A model generated the notes under the pieces. It did not search any database. It was not told the origin of the DNA and saw nothing but the letters and a program-made list of their open reading frames with translations. The position numbers were made by a program, and so were the translations under genes. Shown in pieces: positions 17,479 to 25,452 of a stretch of DNA of 41,945 bases. The number at the start of each line of letters is the position of its first letter. Positions within the stretch are counted from its first letter, which is position 1. The stretch covers positions 1 through 41,945 of the forward strand of contig CANNCS010000024.1 of assembly GCA_947503115.1 (NCBI GenBank), written 5' to 3'. This DNA comes from an uncultured Marivita sp. (GTDB lineage Bacteria > Pseudomonadota > Alphaproteobacteria > Rhodobacterales > Rhodobacteraceae).

Positions 17479-17512
17479 ACGGTATACCGTGGTATTCCTT
17501 TAAGTACTTAAA
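17479..17512. promoter_or_regulatory. two perfect palindromes (candidate operators)
   Basis: ACGGTATACCGT (17479-17490, 12 bp) and TTTAAGTACTTAAA (17499-17512, 14 bp) are both perfectly self-complementary, with an 8-bp gap. GGTAT is repeated directly at 17481 and 17491. The GGTATACC core looks like GntR-family operators (FadR/VanR branch); this is analogy only. They lie just upstream of a candidate -35 for the hydratase/CoA-transferase operon. Confidence 0.5.
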
Positions 17513-17517
17513 ATCAT

Positions 17518-17546
17518 TTGATTTTTTTAAACCTCGCCGCTATTTC
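17518..17546 (+). promoter_or_regulatory. candidate sigma-70 promoter
   Basis: TTGATT (17518-17523), 17-bp spacer, TATTTC (17541-17546). The -35 is fair and the -10 weak, so activation from the palindromes just upstream would make sense. The start codon follows at 17576 with GGGAGGG as Shine-Dalgarno. Confidence 0.35.
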
Positions 17547-17575
17547 CAATTTTGTGCAGTGTCGGGAGGGACCAC

Positions 17576-18412
17576 ATGGACATGCTGAATCTGGATGCTT
17601 GGACTGGCCGCGTGGCCCACGACGCGGGCTGTGTCACACCCGAATTGGCCCGGCAACTTCATGCTACCGTCGGGTTCGGCAAAATGCCCAATCACGGTGA
17701 TGCCCTGCCCCCGCTCTGGCACTGGTGTGCGTTCCCCTTGGCAACACCAAATGACAAGCTTGGCCGCGACGGCCACCCCCGAGAATCCAACCTTTTGCCA
17801 CCCGTCCGTCTGGACCGACGCATGTGGGCGGGCGGGGCTCTCAAGTTTTATGGCCCGACCTTGCGCATTGGCGATCCACTCGAGCGGCGCTCGTCGATCC
17901 GGTCGGTGACCGAAAAAGAAGGCTCCTCAGGGCCGATGGTTTTCGTCACGGTCGATCATGCGATCTATGGCCCCTCGGGCCTTGCCATCGAAGAGCGTCA
18001 GGACATCGTCTATCTGGAAATTCCGGACACCTACGCACCGCCAAAGAAAAAGCCGCTGCCCACTGCCCCGGTCGAAGAAATCGACACCACCGAGACGCTG
18101 TTGTTTCGTTATTCTGCGGTCACGTTCAATGCGCACCGCATTCATTACGATCTTGCCTACACAAAAGACGTCGAGAAATATCCGGGCCTCGTGGTGCATG
18201 GCCCCCTTCAAGCCACGCTGCTGATGCGCGCGGCGATCCGCGAACGCGGCCGGACGCCCAAGTATTTCGATTTCCGGGGTGTGCATCCGATGTTTGCTGG
18301 CGCACCCTGCGAGATCGCAATGGAAGCCGAGGACGCTGTTCTCAGCCTATGGAGTGGGCAAGACGGTCATCAATGCATGCACGCCACAGCCATCTGGGCG
18401 GACGCACAATGA
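17576..18412 (+). CDS. FAS1-like/MaoC dehydratase family protein, mesaconyl-C4-CoA hydratase-like
   Basis: The ATG at 17576 follows GGGAGGG. The 278-residue protein has a double hot-dog layout: a degenerate N-terminal half (with Pro-Leu-Trp-His-Trp at 46-50 and Gly-Gly-Ala-Leu-Lys-Phe at 86-91) and a C-terminal half carrying the hydratase motif Phe-Asn-Ala-His-Arg-Ile-His-Tyr-Asp (184-192) and the Val-His-Gly-Pro-Leu-Gln-Ala segment (207-213). This matches the HTD2/mesaconyl-C4-CoA hydratase group. Mesaconyl-C4-CoA hydratase forms (S)-citramalyl-CoA in the 3-hydroxypropionate bi-cycle; relatives hydrate itaconyl-CoA. The stop overlaps the start of a CaiB/BaiF gene (ATGA), the usual partner. 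The precise substrate is not proven. Confidence 0.75.
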   Translation: MDMLNLDAWTGRVAHDAGCVTPELARQLHATVGFGKMPNHGDALPPLWHWCAFPLATPNDKLGRDGHPRESNLLPPVRLDRRMWAGGALKFYGPTLRIGDPLERRSSIRSVTEKEGSSGPMVFVTVDHAIYGPSGLAIEERQDIVYLEIPDTYAPPKKKPLPTAPVEEIDTTETLLFRYSAVTFNAHRIHYDLAYTKDVEKYPGLVVHGPLQATLLMRAAIRERGRTPKYFDFRGVHPMFAGAPCEIAMEAEDAVLSLWSGQDGHQCMHATAIWADAQ

Positions 18413-19647
18413 GCGTGCTCAAGGGGATGCGGGTCGTCGAAGGGTCGGCCTTTGTTGCGGTGCCGCTGGCAGGCATGACGCTGGCGCAGATGGGGGCCGA
18501 AGTAATCCGCTTTGACCGTCTGGGCGGCGGGCTGGATGCCGGGCGCTGGCCCTTGGCACCGAACGGCGAAAGCCTGTTCTGGGCGGGGATGAACAAGGGT
18601 AAAAAATCCATCGCTCTTGACATGAAATCCCCCGAAGGCCGCGAATTGATCACCCGGATCATCACCGCCCCCGGCGACGACGCGGGGCTTTTTCTAACCA
18701 ACCTGCGGGTACGTGGCTGGATGGATTACGAAACCCTCAGCCAGTATCGGCGCGACCTTATCATGGTGACGTTGACGGGCGATCGGCATGGGCGACCGCA
18801 GGTGGATTACACCGTGAACCCCGCATTGGGCATCCCGCACATGACTGGCCCTGCGGACAGCGAAGACCCTGTCGCCCATGCATTGCCTGCTTGGGATCTG
18901 ATTGCTGGCAACATGTGTGTATCAGCGCTTTTGGCCGCCGAACGCCACCGGTTGCGCGGTAAGGGCGGGCAAGAGGTCGAAATCGCGCTCAAGGATGTGG
19001 CGGCGGCCACGCTGGGCCATCTGGGCATGATCGGGGATGTGACCCTGAACACCGGGGATCGCGGTAAATCGGGTAACGCGCTTTACGGTGCTTATGGGCA
19101 AGACTTCGTCTGTGCTGATGGTCGTCGCGTGATGGTGATCGGACTGACCGACCGCCAGTGGCGCGGCATCTGCAAGGCGACAGGCACGGTCGATGCGATG
19201 ACGGCGCTTGAAGGGCGGCTTGGCGTGTCCTTGGCCGATGAAGGCAACCGTTGGCGCTTTCGCGAGGAGATCACGGCCATCCTCAAACCTTGGTTCGCCC
19301 AGCGTCGCGTGGCGGAATTCGAGGCGGCGTTCAACGCGGCCGGGCTCACATGGTCCGAGTTCCGCACCGTGCGCGAGGCGGTTGAGCGGGACGCCGATCT
19401 GGGTACCGAGAACCCGATGTTTTCCGAGCTCAGGCAGCCAGGGCTTGGCACATTCCGTGTTCCTGCCCACCCGGCGGTGTTCAGCGCCATGCAACGCAGC
19501 GCGGCCACTCCTGCACCGACATTGGGCCAGCACACCGAAGAGGTGCTGGCGGATGTCGCAGGCTGTTCGGGAACCGAGATCGCACAATTGTTTGACGCCG
19601 GGATCGTGCAATCTCCATCCTTCGCCAAACCGCGCAACGCGGCCTGA
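18409..19647 (+). CDS. CaiB/BaiF CoA-transferase family protein, 2-methylfumaryl-CoA isomerase-like
   Basis: The ATG at 18409 overlaps the hydratase stop. A longer open frame begins at 17824 but its extra part is antisense-quality sequence inside the hydratase gene. The 412-residue protein has the family III CoA-transferase pattern: Val-Val-Glu-Gly-Ser-Ala-Phe-Val-Ala near the N-terminus, Asn-Lys-Gly-Lys-Lys-Ser-Ile-Ala-Leu-Asp (62-71), and the probable catalytic Asp163 in Leu-Pro-Ala-Trp-Asp-Leu-Ile-Ala-Gly. That Pro-Ala-Trp-Asp motif fits my recollection of 2-methylfumaryl-CoA isomerases (mesaconyl-CoA C1:C4 transferases), which move CoA within one molecule. With the hydratase it would convert mesaconyl-C1-CoA to citramalyl-CoA. 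No citramalyl-CoA lyase is in view. Confidence 0.75.
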   Translation: MSVLKGMRVVEGSAFVAVPLAGMTLAQMGAEVIRFDRLGGGLDAGRWPLAPNGESLFWAGMNKGKKSIALDMKSPEGRELITRIITAPGDDAGLFLTNLRVRGWMDYETLSQYRRDLIMVTLTGDRHGRPQVDYTVNPALGIPHMTGPADSEDPVAHALPAWDLIAGNMCVSALLAAERHRLRGKGGQEVEIALKDVAAATLGHLGMIGDVTLNTGDRGKSGNALYGAYGQDFVCADGRRVMVIGLTDRQWRGICKATGTVDAMTALEGRLGVSLADEGNRWRFREEITAILKPWFAQRRVAEFEAAFNAAGLTWSEFRTVREAVERDADLGTENPMFSELRQPGLGTFRVPAHPAVFSAMQRSAATPAPTLGQHTEEVLADVAGCSGTEIAQLFDAGIVQSPSFAKPRNAA

Positions 19648-19655
19648 TCGGGCGG

Positions 19656-20432
19656 TTAGGTCACAGAGGCCGGGGTTTCCAGCATAGCGCGGCTTTGGTT
19701 TCTTGAGCCGACATCTTCGAAGAAATCCCTTAGGACGTGGTTAAAAATACCCGGCTTTTCCAGATGTGCCGCATGGGCACAGTTCGGGATCACCGCAAGG
19801 CTGGTGTCATCAATAGCCGTCCAAAGCTGTTCGGTCTGGCGCCACGGATAGGTGCGGTCGCGGTCGCCCCAGATCACCAGGGTTTGTGCTTTTATCGCAT
19901 CTAGGTTCGGCTCCCCGTTCCAGCCCTCCATCGCGTTCAGCCCTGCTTCAATGGCCTGCAGGCTGCTGCGCTCCGCAATGGCCGCACAGCCTTCAAAACC
20001 GGCGGCGGCCTCGCGGTCAAGAAACCATGTTGCGGCGATCCGGCGTGCCGTCTTGCGCGGACCGTCGGTCTGGGCGCGGCTTTTAGAAATGTGAATCGGT
20101 TCGAACCGTCCGGGCAGAACACCAGTCGCGCCCGTCCCGTAAAGCACAAGCCGCTCCACCCGATCCGGGGACAGCGTGACCATTTCCTGCGCGATCATAC
20201 CGCCCATGGAATGGCCCAAAAGATGAAACCGTTCAACGCCCTGCGCGCGCAGGTGATCCAGCACCCATGTCGCAAAGGCGGCGATCGTGTCTGGTGCCCG
20301 CAAATGGGCGTTCAGTCCAAAACCCGGCAGATCAACCGTCACCACATTAAGACACGAGGCAAGCGCCTTGGTCTGTTCAACCCATTGGCGGCTGCCGCCC
20401 ATGAACCCGTGCACCATGACCAAAGGCATCAT
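19656..20432 (-). CDS. alpha/beta hydrolase
   Basis: A 258-residue hydrolase with the oxyanion motif His-Gly-Phe (8-10), nucleophile Ser75 in Gly-His-Ser-Met-Gly-Gly, likely acid Asp190 (Trp-Gly-Asp-Arg-Asp) and His220 in Cys-Ala-His-Ala-Ala-His-Leu-Glu. The triad appears complete. There is no signal peptide, so it is cytoplasmic. Its ATGATG start overlaps the stop of the betaine-type permease, making it the fourth gene of that transporter operon. This suggests it hydrolyses something the transporter brings in, such as an ester of choline or carnitine; the substrate is inference only. The length fits small esterases and C-C hydrolases. Confidence 0.83.
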   Translation of the reverse strand: MMPLVMVHGFMGGSRQWVEQTKALASCLNVVTVDLPGFGLNAHLRAPDTIAAFATWVLDHLRAQGVERFHLLGHSMGGMIAQEMVTLSPDRVERLVLYGTGATGVLPGRFEPIHISKSRAQTDGPRKTARRIAATWFLDREAAAGFEGCAAIAERSSLQAIEAGLNAMEGWNGEPNLDAIKAQTLVIWGDRDRTYPWRQTEQLWTAIDDTSLAVIPNCAHAAHLEKPGIFNHVLRDFFEDVGSRNQSRAMLETPASVT

Positions 20433-21970
20433 TTGCGATTACCCTGTACGATGCGATCAAGGATCATGGCGCAGAATAGGATCGAGAACCCAGCAAGGAT
20501 TCCCTGCCCCACATTCGCATATTGAAGCGCCTCGAGCACATCCTCACCCAGCCCTTTGGCGCCGATCAGCGATGCGACCACAACCATTGCCAGCGACAGC
20601 ATGATCGTCTGATTGATCCCGGCGCGGATCGACGGGCTGGCCAGTGGCAGGTCGACTTTGGTCAGCAGATACCACTTGTTCGCACCAAAGCTGATCGCCG
20701 CTTCGCGGACGCTCTCGGGGACACCGCGCAGGCCCAGCACAGTGAGGCGCACAACGGGCGTACCACCAAAGATCATCGTGACGATCACCGCCGCAGGTTT
20801 GCCGACACCAAAGAAGGCGATGACCGGAACCATGAAGACAAAGGCTGGCATGGTCTGCATGAAGTCCATGATCGGTTGGATAAACGCATAGAACCGAGGG
20901 CGGCGCGCAGCGAACATACCCAAGGGGATGCCGATGATGATGGACAAAAGTGCTGCTGTCCCAAGAAGGGCAAGCGTGGTCATCGCCGCCTCCCAAAAGC
21001 CAAGCAGACCCATATAAGCCAAGAACGCACCGGAATAGATTGCGGTGCGCAATCCGGCGGTGAGCCATGTCAGAAGCACGATCAGACTGACGATCACGAT
21101 CCATGGCGTCTGGACAAGGATCACCTCAAGCGCGTCAAGCAGGGACCTGATGCCAAAGGTCAAGCCATCAAAGAACGCCTCAGAGTTGGTCACACACCAA
21201 GCGATGAAGTTCTCAACCAACGTGATCCCAGTCAGACGAATATCAGGGTCAGTTGGAAAAGTACTCAGCAACGAATAGCGCCCCGGAAAGCTGTAGTGCA
21301 CCATGGCAGTGGCCACGATAATCACCATGAAAAGCGCACTCAGAACGATGTGCTGCGGCGGCAGACCGGAACGGACATTGCGGTCCGACAGCCATTCAGA
21401 AAATCGGGCTTCAAGCGCCCAGTTGGCGACCGTGGCTTGAATGGCCTTTACCACAATCAACAAGACCACCCCGGTCAGAACGATGGTTGGTCCTTCGGCG
21501 GCCAACGCTTCGGCCTCGGCGCGGATACCGCCAATATTGGCCTCCAAGGAATCCACTGTGCGCTGAAACGCATCCACACGGTCGGACCCATTTTCAATCG
21601 CGGCGGCCAATTGCTGACGACGCAGTTCAAGCGTGCCTTCAATGGATGCGATCCGCGCCATTGCATCGGCGGCCAGATCCCCAAACAGTCCACGTGCGAT
21701 CTGCACGAAGGCAAGTGCTTCAAGGATCAGAAACGGCAACGCCCACGACCACAGCCCGCGCGCGCCAAACCAGATCGGACCAAACAGACCCGCCATAAGG
21801 TTAAACGTGGCGGTGAACCGGGACGACGCTCCGATCTTGTCGAAATTACGGATGTAGTAATCGGGACTTGTGCGCACAAAGGTGCGGATATTCTCGCGGC
21901 GCTCTTCTGCATAGGCCAGAGCGGCTTCGCTTTCAGTATCTTCAAGAGGATTGATGTCTTGTTTGTTCAT
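20429..21970 (-). CDS. ABC transporter permease, glycine betaine/proline (ProW/OpuAB) type, N-terminally extended
   Basis: A 513-residue permease. The C-terminal ~290 residues are a classic betaine-type permease, with the EAA loop Glu-Ala-Ala-x-x-x-Gly-Ala near 435-442. The N-terminal ~220 residues are extra: two membrane segments around 55-95, an amphipathic, Gln/Glu/Ala-rich helix (about 105-160), and another membrane segment about 165-185. A further membrane region precedes the core. The family is commonly about 280-350 residues. Starts and stops overlap those of its neighbours by 4 bp on both sides. It should form the channel for a quaternary ammonium compound taken up with the ATPase and binding protein encoded upstream. 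Confidence 0.87.
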   Translation of the reverse strand: MNKQDINPLEDTESEAALAYAEERRENIRTFVRTSPDYYIRNFDKIGASSRFTATFNLMAGLFGPIWFGARGLWSWALPFLILEALAFVQIARGLFGDLAADAMARIASIEGTLELRRQQLAAAIENGSDRVDAFQRTVDSLEANIGGIRAEAEALAAEGPTIVLTGVVLLIVVKAIQATVANWALEARFSEWLSDRNVRSGLPPQHIVLSALFMVIIVATAMVHYSFPGRYSLLSTFPTDPDIRLTGITLVENFIAWCVTNSEAFFDGLTFGIRSLLDALEVILVQTPWIVIVSLIVLLTWLTAGLRTAIYSGAFLAYMGLLGFWEAAMTTLALLGTAALLSIIIGIPLGMFAARRPRFYAFIQPIMDFMQTMPAFVFMVPVIAFFGVGKPAAVIVTMIFGGTPVVRLTVLGLRGVPESVREAAISFGANKWYLLTKVDLPLASPSIRAGINQTIMLSLAMVVVASLIGAKGLGEDVLEALQYANVGQGILAGFSILFCAMILDRIVQGNRK

Positions 21971-23022
21971 GACACTTCCGTTCCCTCGATCACAGTACGC
22001 AGCAGATCCTTGCGGGTGATGACACCAACATCCTGACCGCCGTCCTGCACGAGAACCGCGCTGTCGGTGTCGATGGCGAGATTGATCAGCGTACTCAGCG
22101 TTTCTTGCGCCCCGACCCGAGGCGCGTCGGCATCAATCGGACCGTGTGCTGCAACGTGGGCGTCGATTGGCTGCATCACCGCATGGGCATGGACCACCTT
22201 GAGCCGTGATATCCCGGCGACGAAATCGGCCACATAGTCGTCAGCTGGGTGCATGACGATCTCTTCTGCCGTTCCCATCTGCACCAGTTTGCCATCACGC
22301 ATGATCGCGATGCGATCTCCGATGCGGACGGCCTCATCCAAATCGTGGGTGATAAAGACCGTGGTTTTCTTGAGAATCTTACTCAGCCGAATGAATTCGT
22401 CCTGTAACTGGCGGCGGATCAGCGGATCCAGCGCCGAAAACGGCTCGTCCATCAAGAGTACGTCAGGATTCGCGGCCAATGCACGCGCCAAACCAACCCG
22501 CTGCTGCATGCCGCCGGACAGTTCGTGAGCGAACTTCGCCCCCCATGCGCCCAGTTCTACAATATCTAGAATGGCCGCAGCCTGACGCATGCGTTCGTTC
22601 TTGGCGACCTGCCTGATCTCCAAAGGCATCGCGACGTTGTCCAACACCGATCGGTGCGGCATCAGCGCGAAATTCTGAAACACCATACCGATCTTGCGGT
22701 TCCGGAAGGTCTGCAAGTCCTTCGGACCCAGTGCCATCACATCGGTGCCTTCGATTTCTATCTTCCCGGCCGTCGGCTCAAGCAGACGGTTGAAGTGACG
22801 CACAAGCGTGGATTTTCCACTGCCAGAGAGGCCCATGATGCAGAAGATCTCGCCGCGTTTGACCGACAGGCTCACATCCGCCACACCGACAACCGCATTA
22901 TGCTTCGCAAGCACTTCGGCCTTGGTCAGCCCTTCTTCTCGGATGGCCCGCAATGCCACCTCTGGGCGGGCTCCGAAAATCTTCCAGACATCGGAAATTT
23001 CTATGACGGTTTCGTCATCCAT
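21967..23022 (-). CDS. ABC transporter ATP-binding protein, glycine betaine/proline (ProV/OpuAA) type
   Basis: Start at ATG 23022 (351 residues) is preferred because the family begins close to the Val-Ile-Glu-Ile strand and a GAGG lies about 11 bp upstream; ATG 23040 would add six residues. Motifs: Walker A Gly-Leu-Ser-Gly-Ser-Gly-Lys-Ser (64-71), signature Leu-Ser-Gly-Gly-Met-Gln-Gln-Arg (168-175), Walker B Leu-Leu-Met-Asp-Glu-Pro (189-194). The helical segment before Walker A (about 25-45) is specific to quaternary-amine transport ATPases. The C-terminal region (about 260-351) resembles a reduced CBS-domain regulatory part. It powers the permease encoded next to it; the overlap is ATGA. Confidence 0.92.
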   Translation of the reverse strand: MDDETVIEISDVWKIFGARPEVALRAIREEGLTKAEVLAKHNAVVGVADVSLSVKRGEIFCIMGLSGSGKSTLVRHFNRLLEPTAGKIEIEGTDVMALGPKDLQTFRNRKIGMVFQNFALMPHRSVLDNVAMPLEIRQVAKNERMRQAAAILDIVELGAWGAKFAHELSGGMQQRVGLARALAANPDVLLMDEPFSALDPLIRRQLQDEFIRLSKILKKTTVFITHDLDEAVRIGDRIAIMRDGKLVQMGTAEEIVMHPADDYVADFVAGISRLKVVHAHAVMQPIDAHVAAHGPIDADAPRVGAQETLSTLINLAIDTDSAVLVQDGGQDVGVITRKDLLRTVIEGTEVS

Positions 23023-23057
23023 CAGGCCAGGCCTCGTCATCGAGATTTGGGAATACC

Positions 23058-23083
23058 GGCCACCGGAAAGAAACCCGGTGGCC
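23058..23083 (-). promoter_or_regulatory. intercistronic hairpin between binding-protein and ATPase genes
   Basis: GGCCACCGG (23058-23066) and CCGGTGGCC (23075-23083) make a perfect 9-bp GC-rich stem with an 8-nt loop, in the 80-bp gap after the substrate-binding-protein stop. There is no T-run, so it is not a full intrinsic terminator. Its position fits an mRNA-stabilising or attenuating hairpin that raises binding-protein output over the membrane subunits. Confidence 0.6.
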
Positions 23084-23102
23084 AATCGTCAGTGGTCGGG
23101 GA

Positions 23103-24068
23103 TTAAAGACCCAGCCACGAATCAACGCGTTCGGAATTCGCATCAACCCATTCGGCCGCCACTTCCGCCGGATCGCGGCCATTGGCGCTGATTTCGAAGG
23201 CAAGCGCGCTCACGTCCGAGGCTTCCAGACCGAAGTTCTGGAAGAACTCAGCGATGGCCGGGGACCGATCAACCAAAGAATTCGACCACGCGATCTGTAC
23301 ATCCTTCAACGCATCTTTCGACGCGACCATGGATTTTGTGTACCAATCAGGGTCATCCGAGGGCTGAACCATAACGTATTTTTCAGGATCGTATGTCGGC
23401 TCGGTCAACATCATCACGTCGAACATGTACCACACCGCATGCGGCTCATAGCAATAGAAGGCATAGCCTTCACCCTTAGCGATGCTGTCCTTGATACGCG
23501 CGGTCTTGACCGCTTCTTCGGCACGGATGGGTTCGATAAAGTCCAGCAGGCCGTAATCGCGTGTTTTGACCTCGTTCACGTTCGCCGATGCCCAGCCCGG
23601 AGCGCCGATCCACAGCTCACCCTTGCCGTTACCATCACTGTCCATCAACGCCGCCACATCGGGTCGGCCAAGATCGGCAATGTCGGTGATGTTGTTGGCT
23701 TCGCCAAACTGCTTGGATACGCAGAAGCCTTGGTTGCCCTGATAAGGGTTCGTCGACAACGTCACGGTGCCCGCGCCGTCAACGTATTGCTTGGTGAAGC
23801 TTTCTTGGTTCGGCAGCCAGACATCGGGGTGTACATCGATGTCACCTTTGCCTTGGTCCATAGCCTGAAAGATCGTGGCATTGTTGCCCGGCACATATTC
23901 CACTGCACCGCCGATGCGTGTTTCCACGACATGGCCCAGCACATGCGCAATCGCCTGCGCCCCGGTCCAGGACGGTACACCGATCTTGACCTCTTCCGAC
24001 GCAAAGGCCGGAACGGCCAGTGCGCTGACCACAGCGGCCAGCCCAAGGCTTTTGATATTCTTCATCAT
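23103..24068 (-). CDS. glycine betaine/quaternary amine ABC transporter substrate-binding protein (ProX/OpuAC type)
   Basis: ATG 24068 follows AGAGGAGA; the next codon is also ATG. The 321-residue precursor has a Sec signal peptide with probable cleavage Ala-Phe-Ala/Ser-Glu after residue 23. The mature protein matches the OpuAC domain: Pro-Ser-Trp-Thr-Gly-Ala (32-37), Asp-Ile-Asp-Val-His-Pro-Asp-Val-Trp-Leu-Pro (77-86), Gly-Ala-Pro-Gly-Trp (155-159) and Cys-Tyr-Glu-Pro-His (206-210). Several aromatic residues (Trp34, Trp84, Trp159, Tyr207) could build the aromatic cage that binds a trimethylammonium or dimethylsulfonium group. It is the first gene of the transporter operon, divergent from a LysR regulator. 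The ligand is not proven. Confidence 0.9.
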   Translation of the reverse strand: MMKNIKSLGLAAVVSALAVPAFASEEVKIGVPSWTGAQAIAHVLGHVVETRIGGAVEYVPGNNATIFQAMDQGKGDIDVHPDVWLPNQESFTKQYVDGAGTVTLSTNPYQGNQGFCVSKQFGEANNITDIADLGRPDVAALMDSDGNGKGELWIGAPGWASANVNEVKTRDYGLLDFIEPIRAEEAVKTARIKDSIAKGEGYAFYCYEPHAVWYMFDVMMLTEPTYDPEKYVMVQPSDDPDWYTKSMVASKDALKDVQIAWSNSLVDRSPAIAEFFQNFGLEASDVSALAFEISANGRDPAEVAAEWVDANSERVDSWLGL

Positions 24069-24338
24069 GGTCGTCTCCTCTGTTGATGGCTGGAAATTTT
24101 TTCCCAGCTCGACATATTTTTTCTTGCACGAACCCAACCGTTCGCGCGCTGGCCTTCACCCCTGCAGTGCCAATGTGCGACAAGATCACCGACGTCTTGG
24201 CACGAAAGACTCACGCCCACATCAAAGCGTAGGAACAGTTTTTCGGACCACTCCAATTCAAACATTTCATCAAACTATTCCGATTTTGCATAGAAATTGA
24301 TATAGTTACGAAAAGTTCATATTTTTCAGGTGTATAGC

Positions 24339-25223
24339 ATGGATCTTAATTGGTTGCGTGATTTTGAATGTCTTGCGCGCACTCAGAACTTCACGCGCGC
24401 TGCTGATGAAAGAAACATCACTCAGTCCGCATTCAGTCGAAGAATTAAGGCTTTGGAAAGCTGGGTTGGGTTGCCATTGGTGAATCGGGCCACCTATCCG
24501 GTGCAACTCACCGAAGCAGGCGCGCAATTCCTGCCCGTGGCGACAACCGCCATGTCTCACCTGTCCGAGGCGCGGCAAACGCTACGTGATGCGGATAGGG
24601 GCGAACACCGCTTTATCCGCTTTTCTGTCTTGCACACGATCTCGGTCAATTTCCTGGCAAATCGGATCGAGACCCTACAGCACAGCATGACCGACATTCG
24701 CACACGCGTGATTTCGGATTCGCTTAGCACATGTTGCGAATTGCTGGTCGAGGGTGCTGTGGACATCATGTTGTGCTACACCCACAGCGCCGTGTCCCTG
24801 ACCATCGACGAGGCTGCTTTTGCCCGTAAAGACCTGCTGACCGACCGCCTGATCCCGGTCGCGACCGCATGCGCTGCTCGGGATAATGGGTGGAACCTCG
24901 ACAACCGCACCGGCAAGGACATTCCCTACCTCGCGTATGAACGCACCAGCTTTCTAGGGATGGTGGTGGACCACGCCATCGGACGAAAACCATTTCGCGC
25001 CGAAACCATCTACGTCGATGGATTGGTCGAGGCGATCAAACGCCGCCTTATGGCGGGAAGCGGTTTCGCTTGGATGCCGGAGACCGCGATTCACAGTGAA
25101 TTGGCCGACGGGACATTGGTGCGGGCTGGCGGCGACGATTGGGTCGAACACCTGACCATCGCGGCCTACGCGAACCCATCCCAGTTCGACAAAACAACGC
25201 GCGATTTGTGGGAAGTTCTCTAG
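24339..25223 (+). CDS. LysR family transcriptional regulator
   Basis: ATG 24339 gives 294 residues and places the helix-turn-helix at about 1-60 (Asn-Trp-Leu-Arg-Asp-Phe ... Asn-Phe-Thr-Arg-Ala-Ala ... Ser-Ala-Phe-Ser-Arg-Arg-Ile-Lys-Ala-Leu-Glu); a GTG nine bases upstream is an alternative. The C-terminal part (about 90-290) is a LysR effector-binding domain. It is transcribed away from the betaine-type transporter across a 270-bp gap, the usual arrangement for a LysR protein controlling its neighbour, so it probably regulates uptake in response to the transported compound. The gap near its start is AT-rich; I could not assign a LysR box with confidence. Confidence 0.9.
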   Translation: MDLNWLRDFECLARTQNFTRAADERNITQSAFSRRIKALESWVGLPLVNRATYPVQLTEAGAQFLPVATTAMSHLSEARQTLRDADRGEHRFIRFSVLHTISVNFLANRIETLQHSMTDIRTRVISDSLSTCCELLVEGAVDIMLCYTHSAVSLTIDEAAFARKDLLTDRLIPVATACAARDNGWNLDNRTGKDIPYLAYERTSFLGMVVDHAIGRKPFRAETIYVDGLVEAIKRRLMAGSGFAWMPETAIHSELADGTLVRAGGDDWVEHLTIAAYANPSQFDKTTRDLWEVL

Positions 25224-25295
25224 CACGAAAGCCACCGCGTGACGGCTGGTTTCAATGCTAAGTCTGGCTCTGGGATAGGCGTTCAAGGGGGGAAG

Positions 25296-25372
25296 TGGCG
25301 GACCGAGGAGGATTCGAACCCCCGACCCCTTGATTCGTAGTCAAGTACTCTATCCAGCTGAGCTATCGGTCC
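25296..25372 (-). tRNA. tRNA-Arg (anticodon ACG)
   Basis: Read on the minus strand, a 77-nt cloverleaf: acceptor GGACCGA/TCGGTCC, D-arm with AGCTCAGCTGGATAGAG, anticodon stem CTTGA/TCAAG around loop CTACGAA (anticodon ACG, read as inosine-CG after deamination), T-arm with GGTTCGAATCC, and an encoded CCA (25296-25298). Confidence 0.97.
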
Positions 25373-25452
25373 GTGAGAGGGGGAAATAGACACAGTATCG
25401 GGGTGATGCAAGCGCAAATTCCAAGATTTTTTTGCGCCTTGCCAAGAGCCCT

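Larger units (their letters stand above)
17246..17575. other. divergent intergenic region between mla-type and mesaconyl-CoA-type operons
   Basis: A 330-bp gap with no convincing gene. The half near the MCE operon is of ordinary composition. The half near 17576 is AT-rich and holds two perfect palindromes and a promoter-like pair, listed separately. It must carry promoters for both divergent operons. Confidence 0.6.

Noticed and set aside
17824-18408. N-terminal extension of the CaiB/BaiF frame
   Set aside because: The extension overlaps the hydratase gene in another frame and has no homology-like features; the ATGA start at 18409 fits the family's N-terminus.
20522-22036. 504-residue open frame on the plus strand
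   Set aside because: It is antisense to the betaine-type permease gene; its product is rich in His/Gln/Arg with no domain, while the minus strand encodes a clear family protein.
25412-25437. GCGCAAA ... TTTGCGC hairpin with a T-run inside the loop, between the kinase gene and tRNA-Arg
   Set aside because: The T-run is in the loop rather than after the stem on either strand, so it is not a convincing intrinsic terminator; it may be chance.
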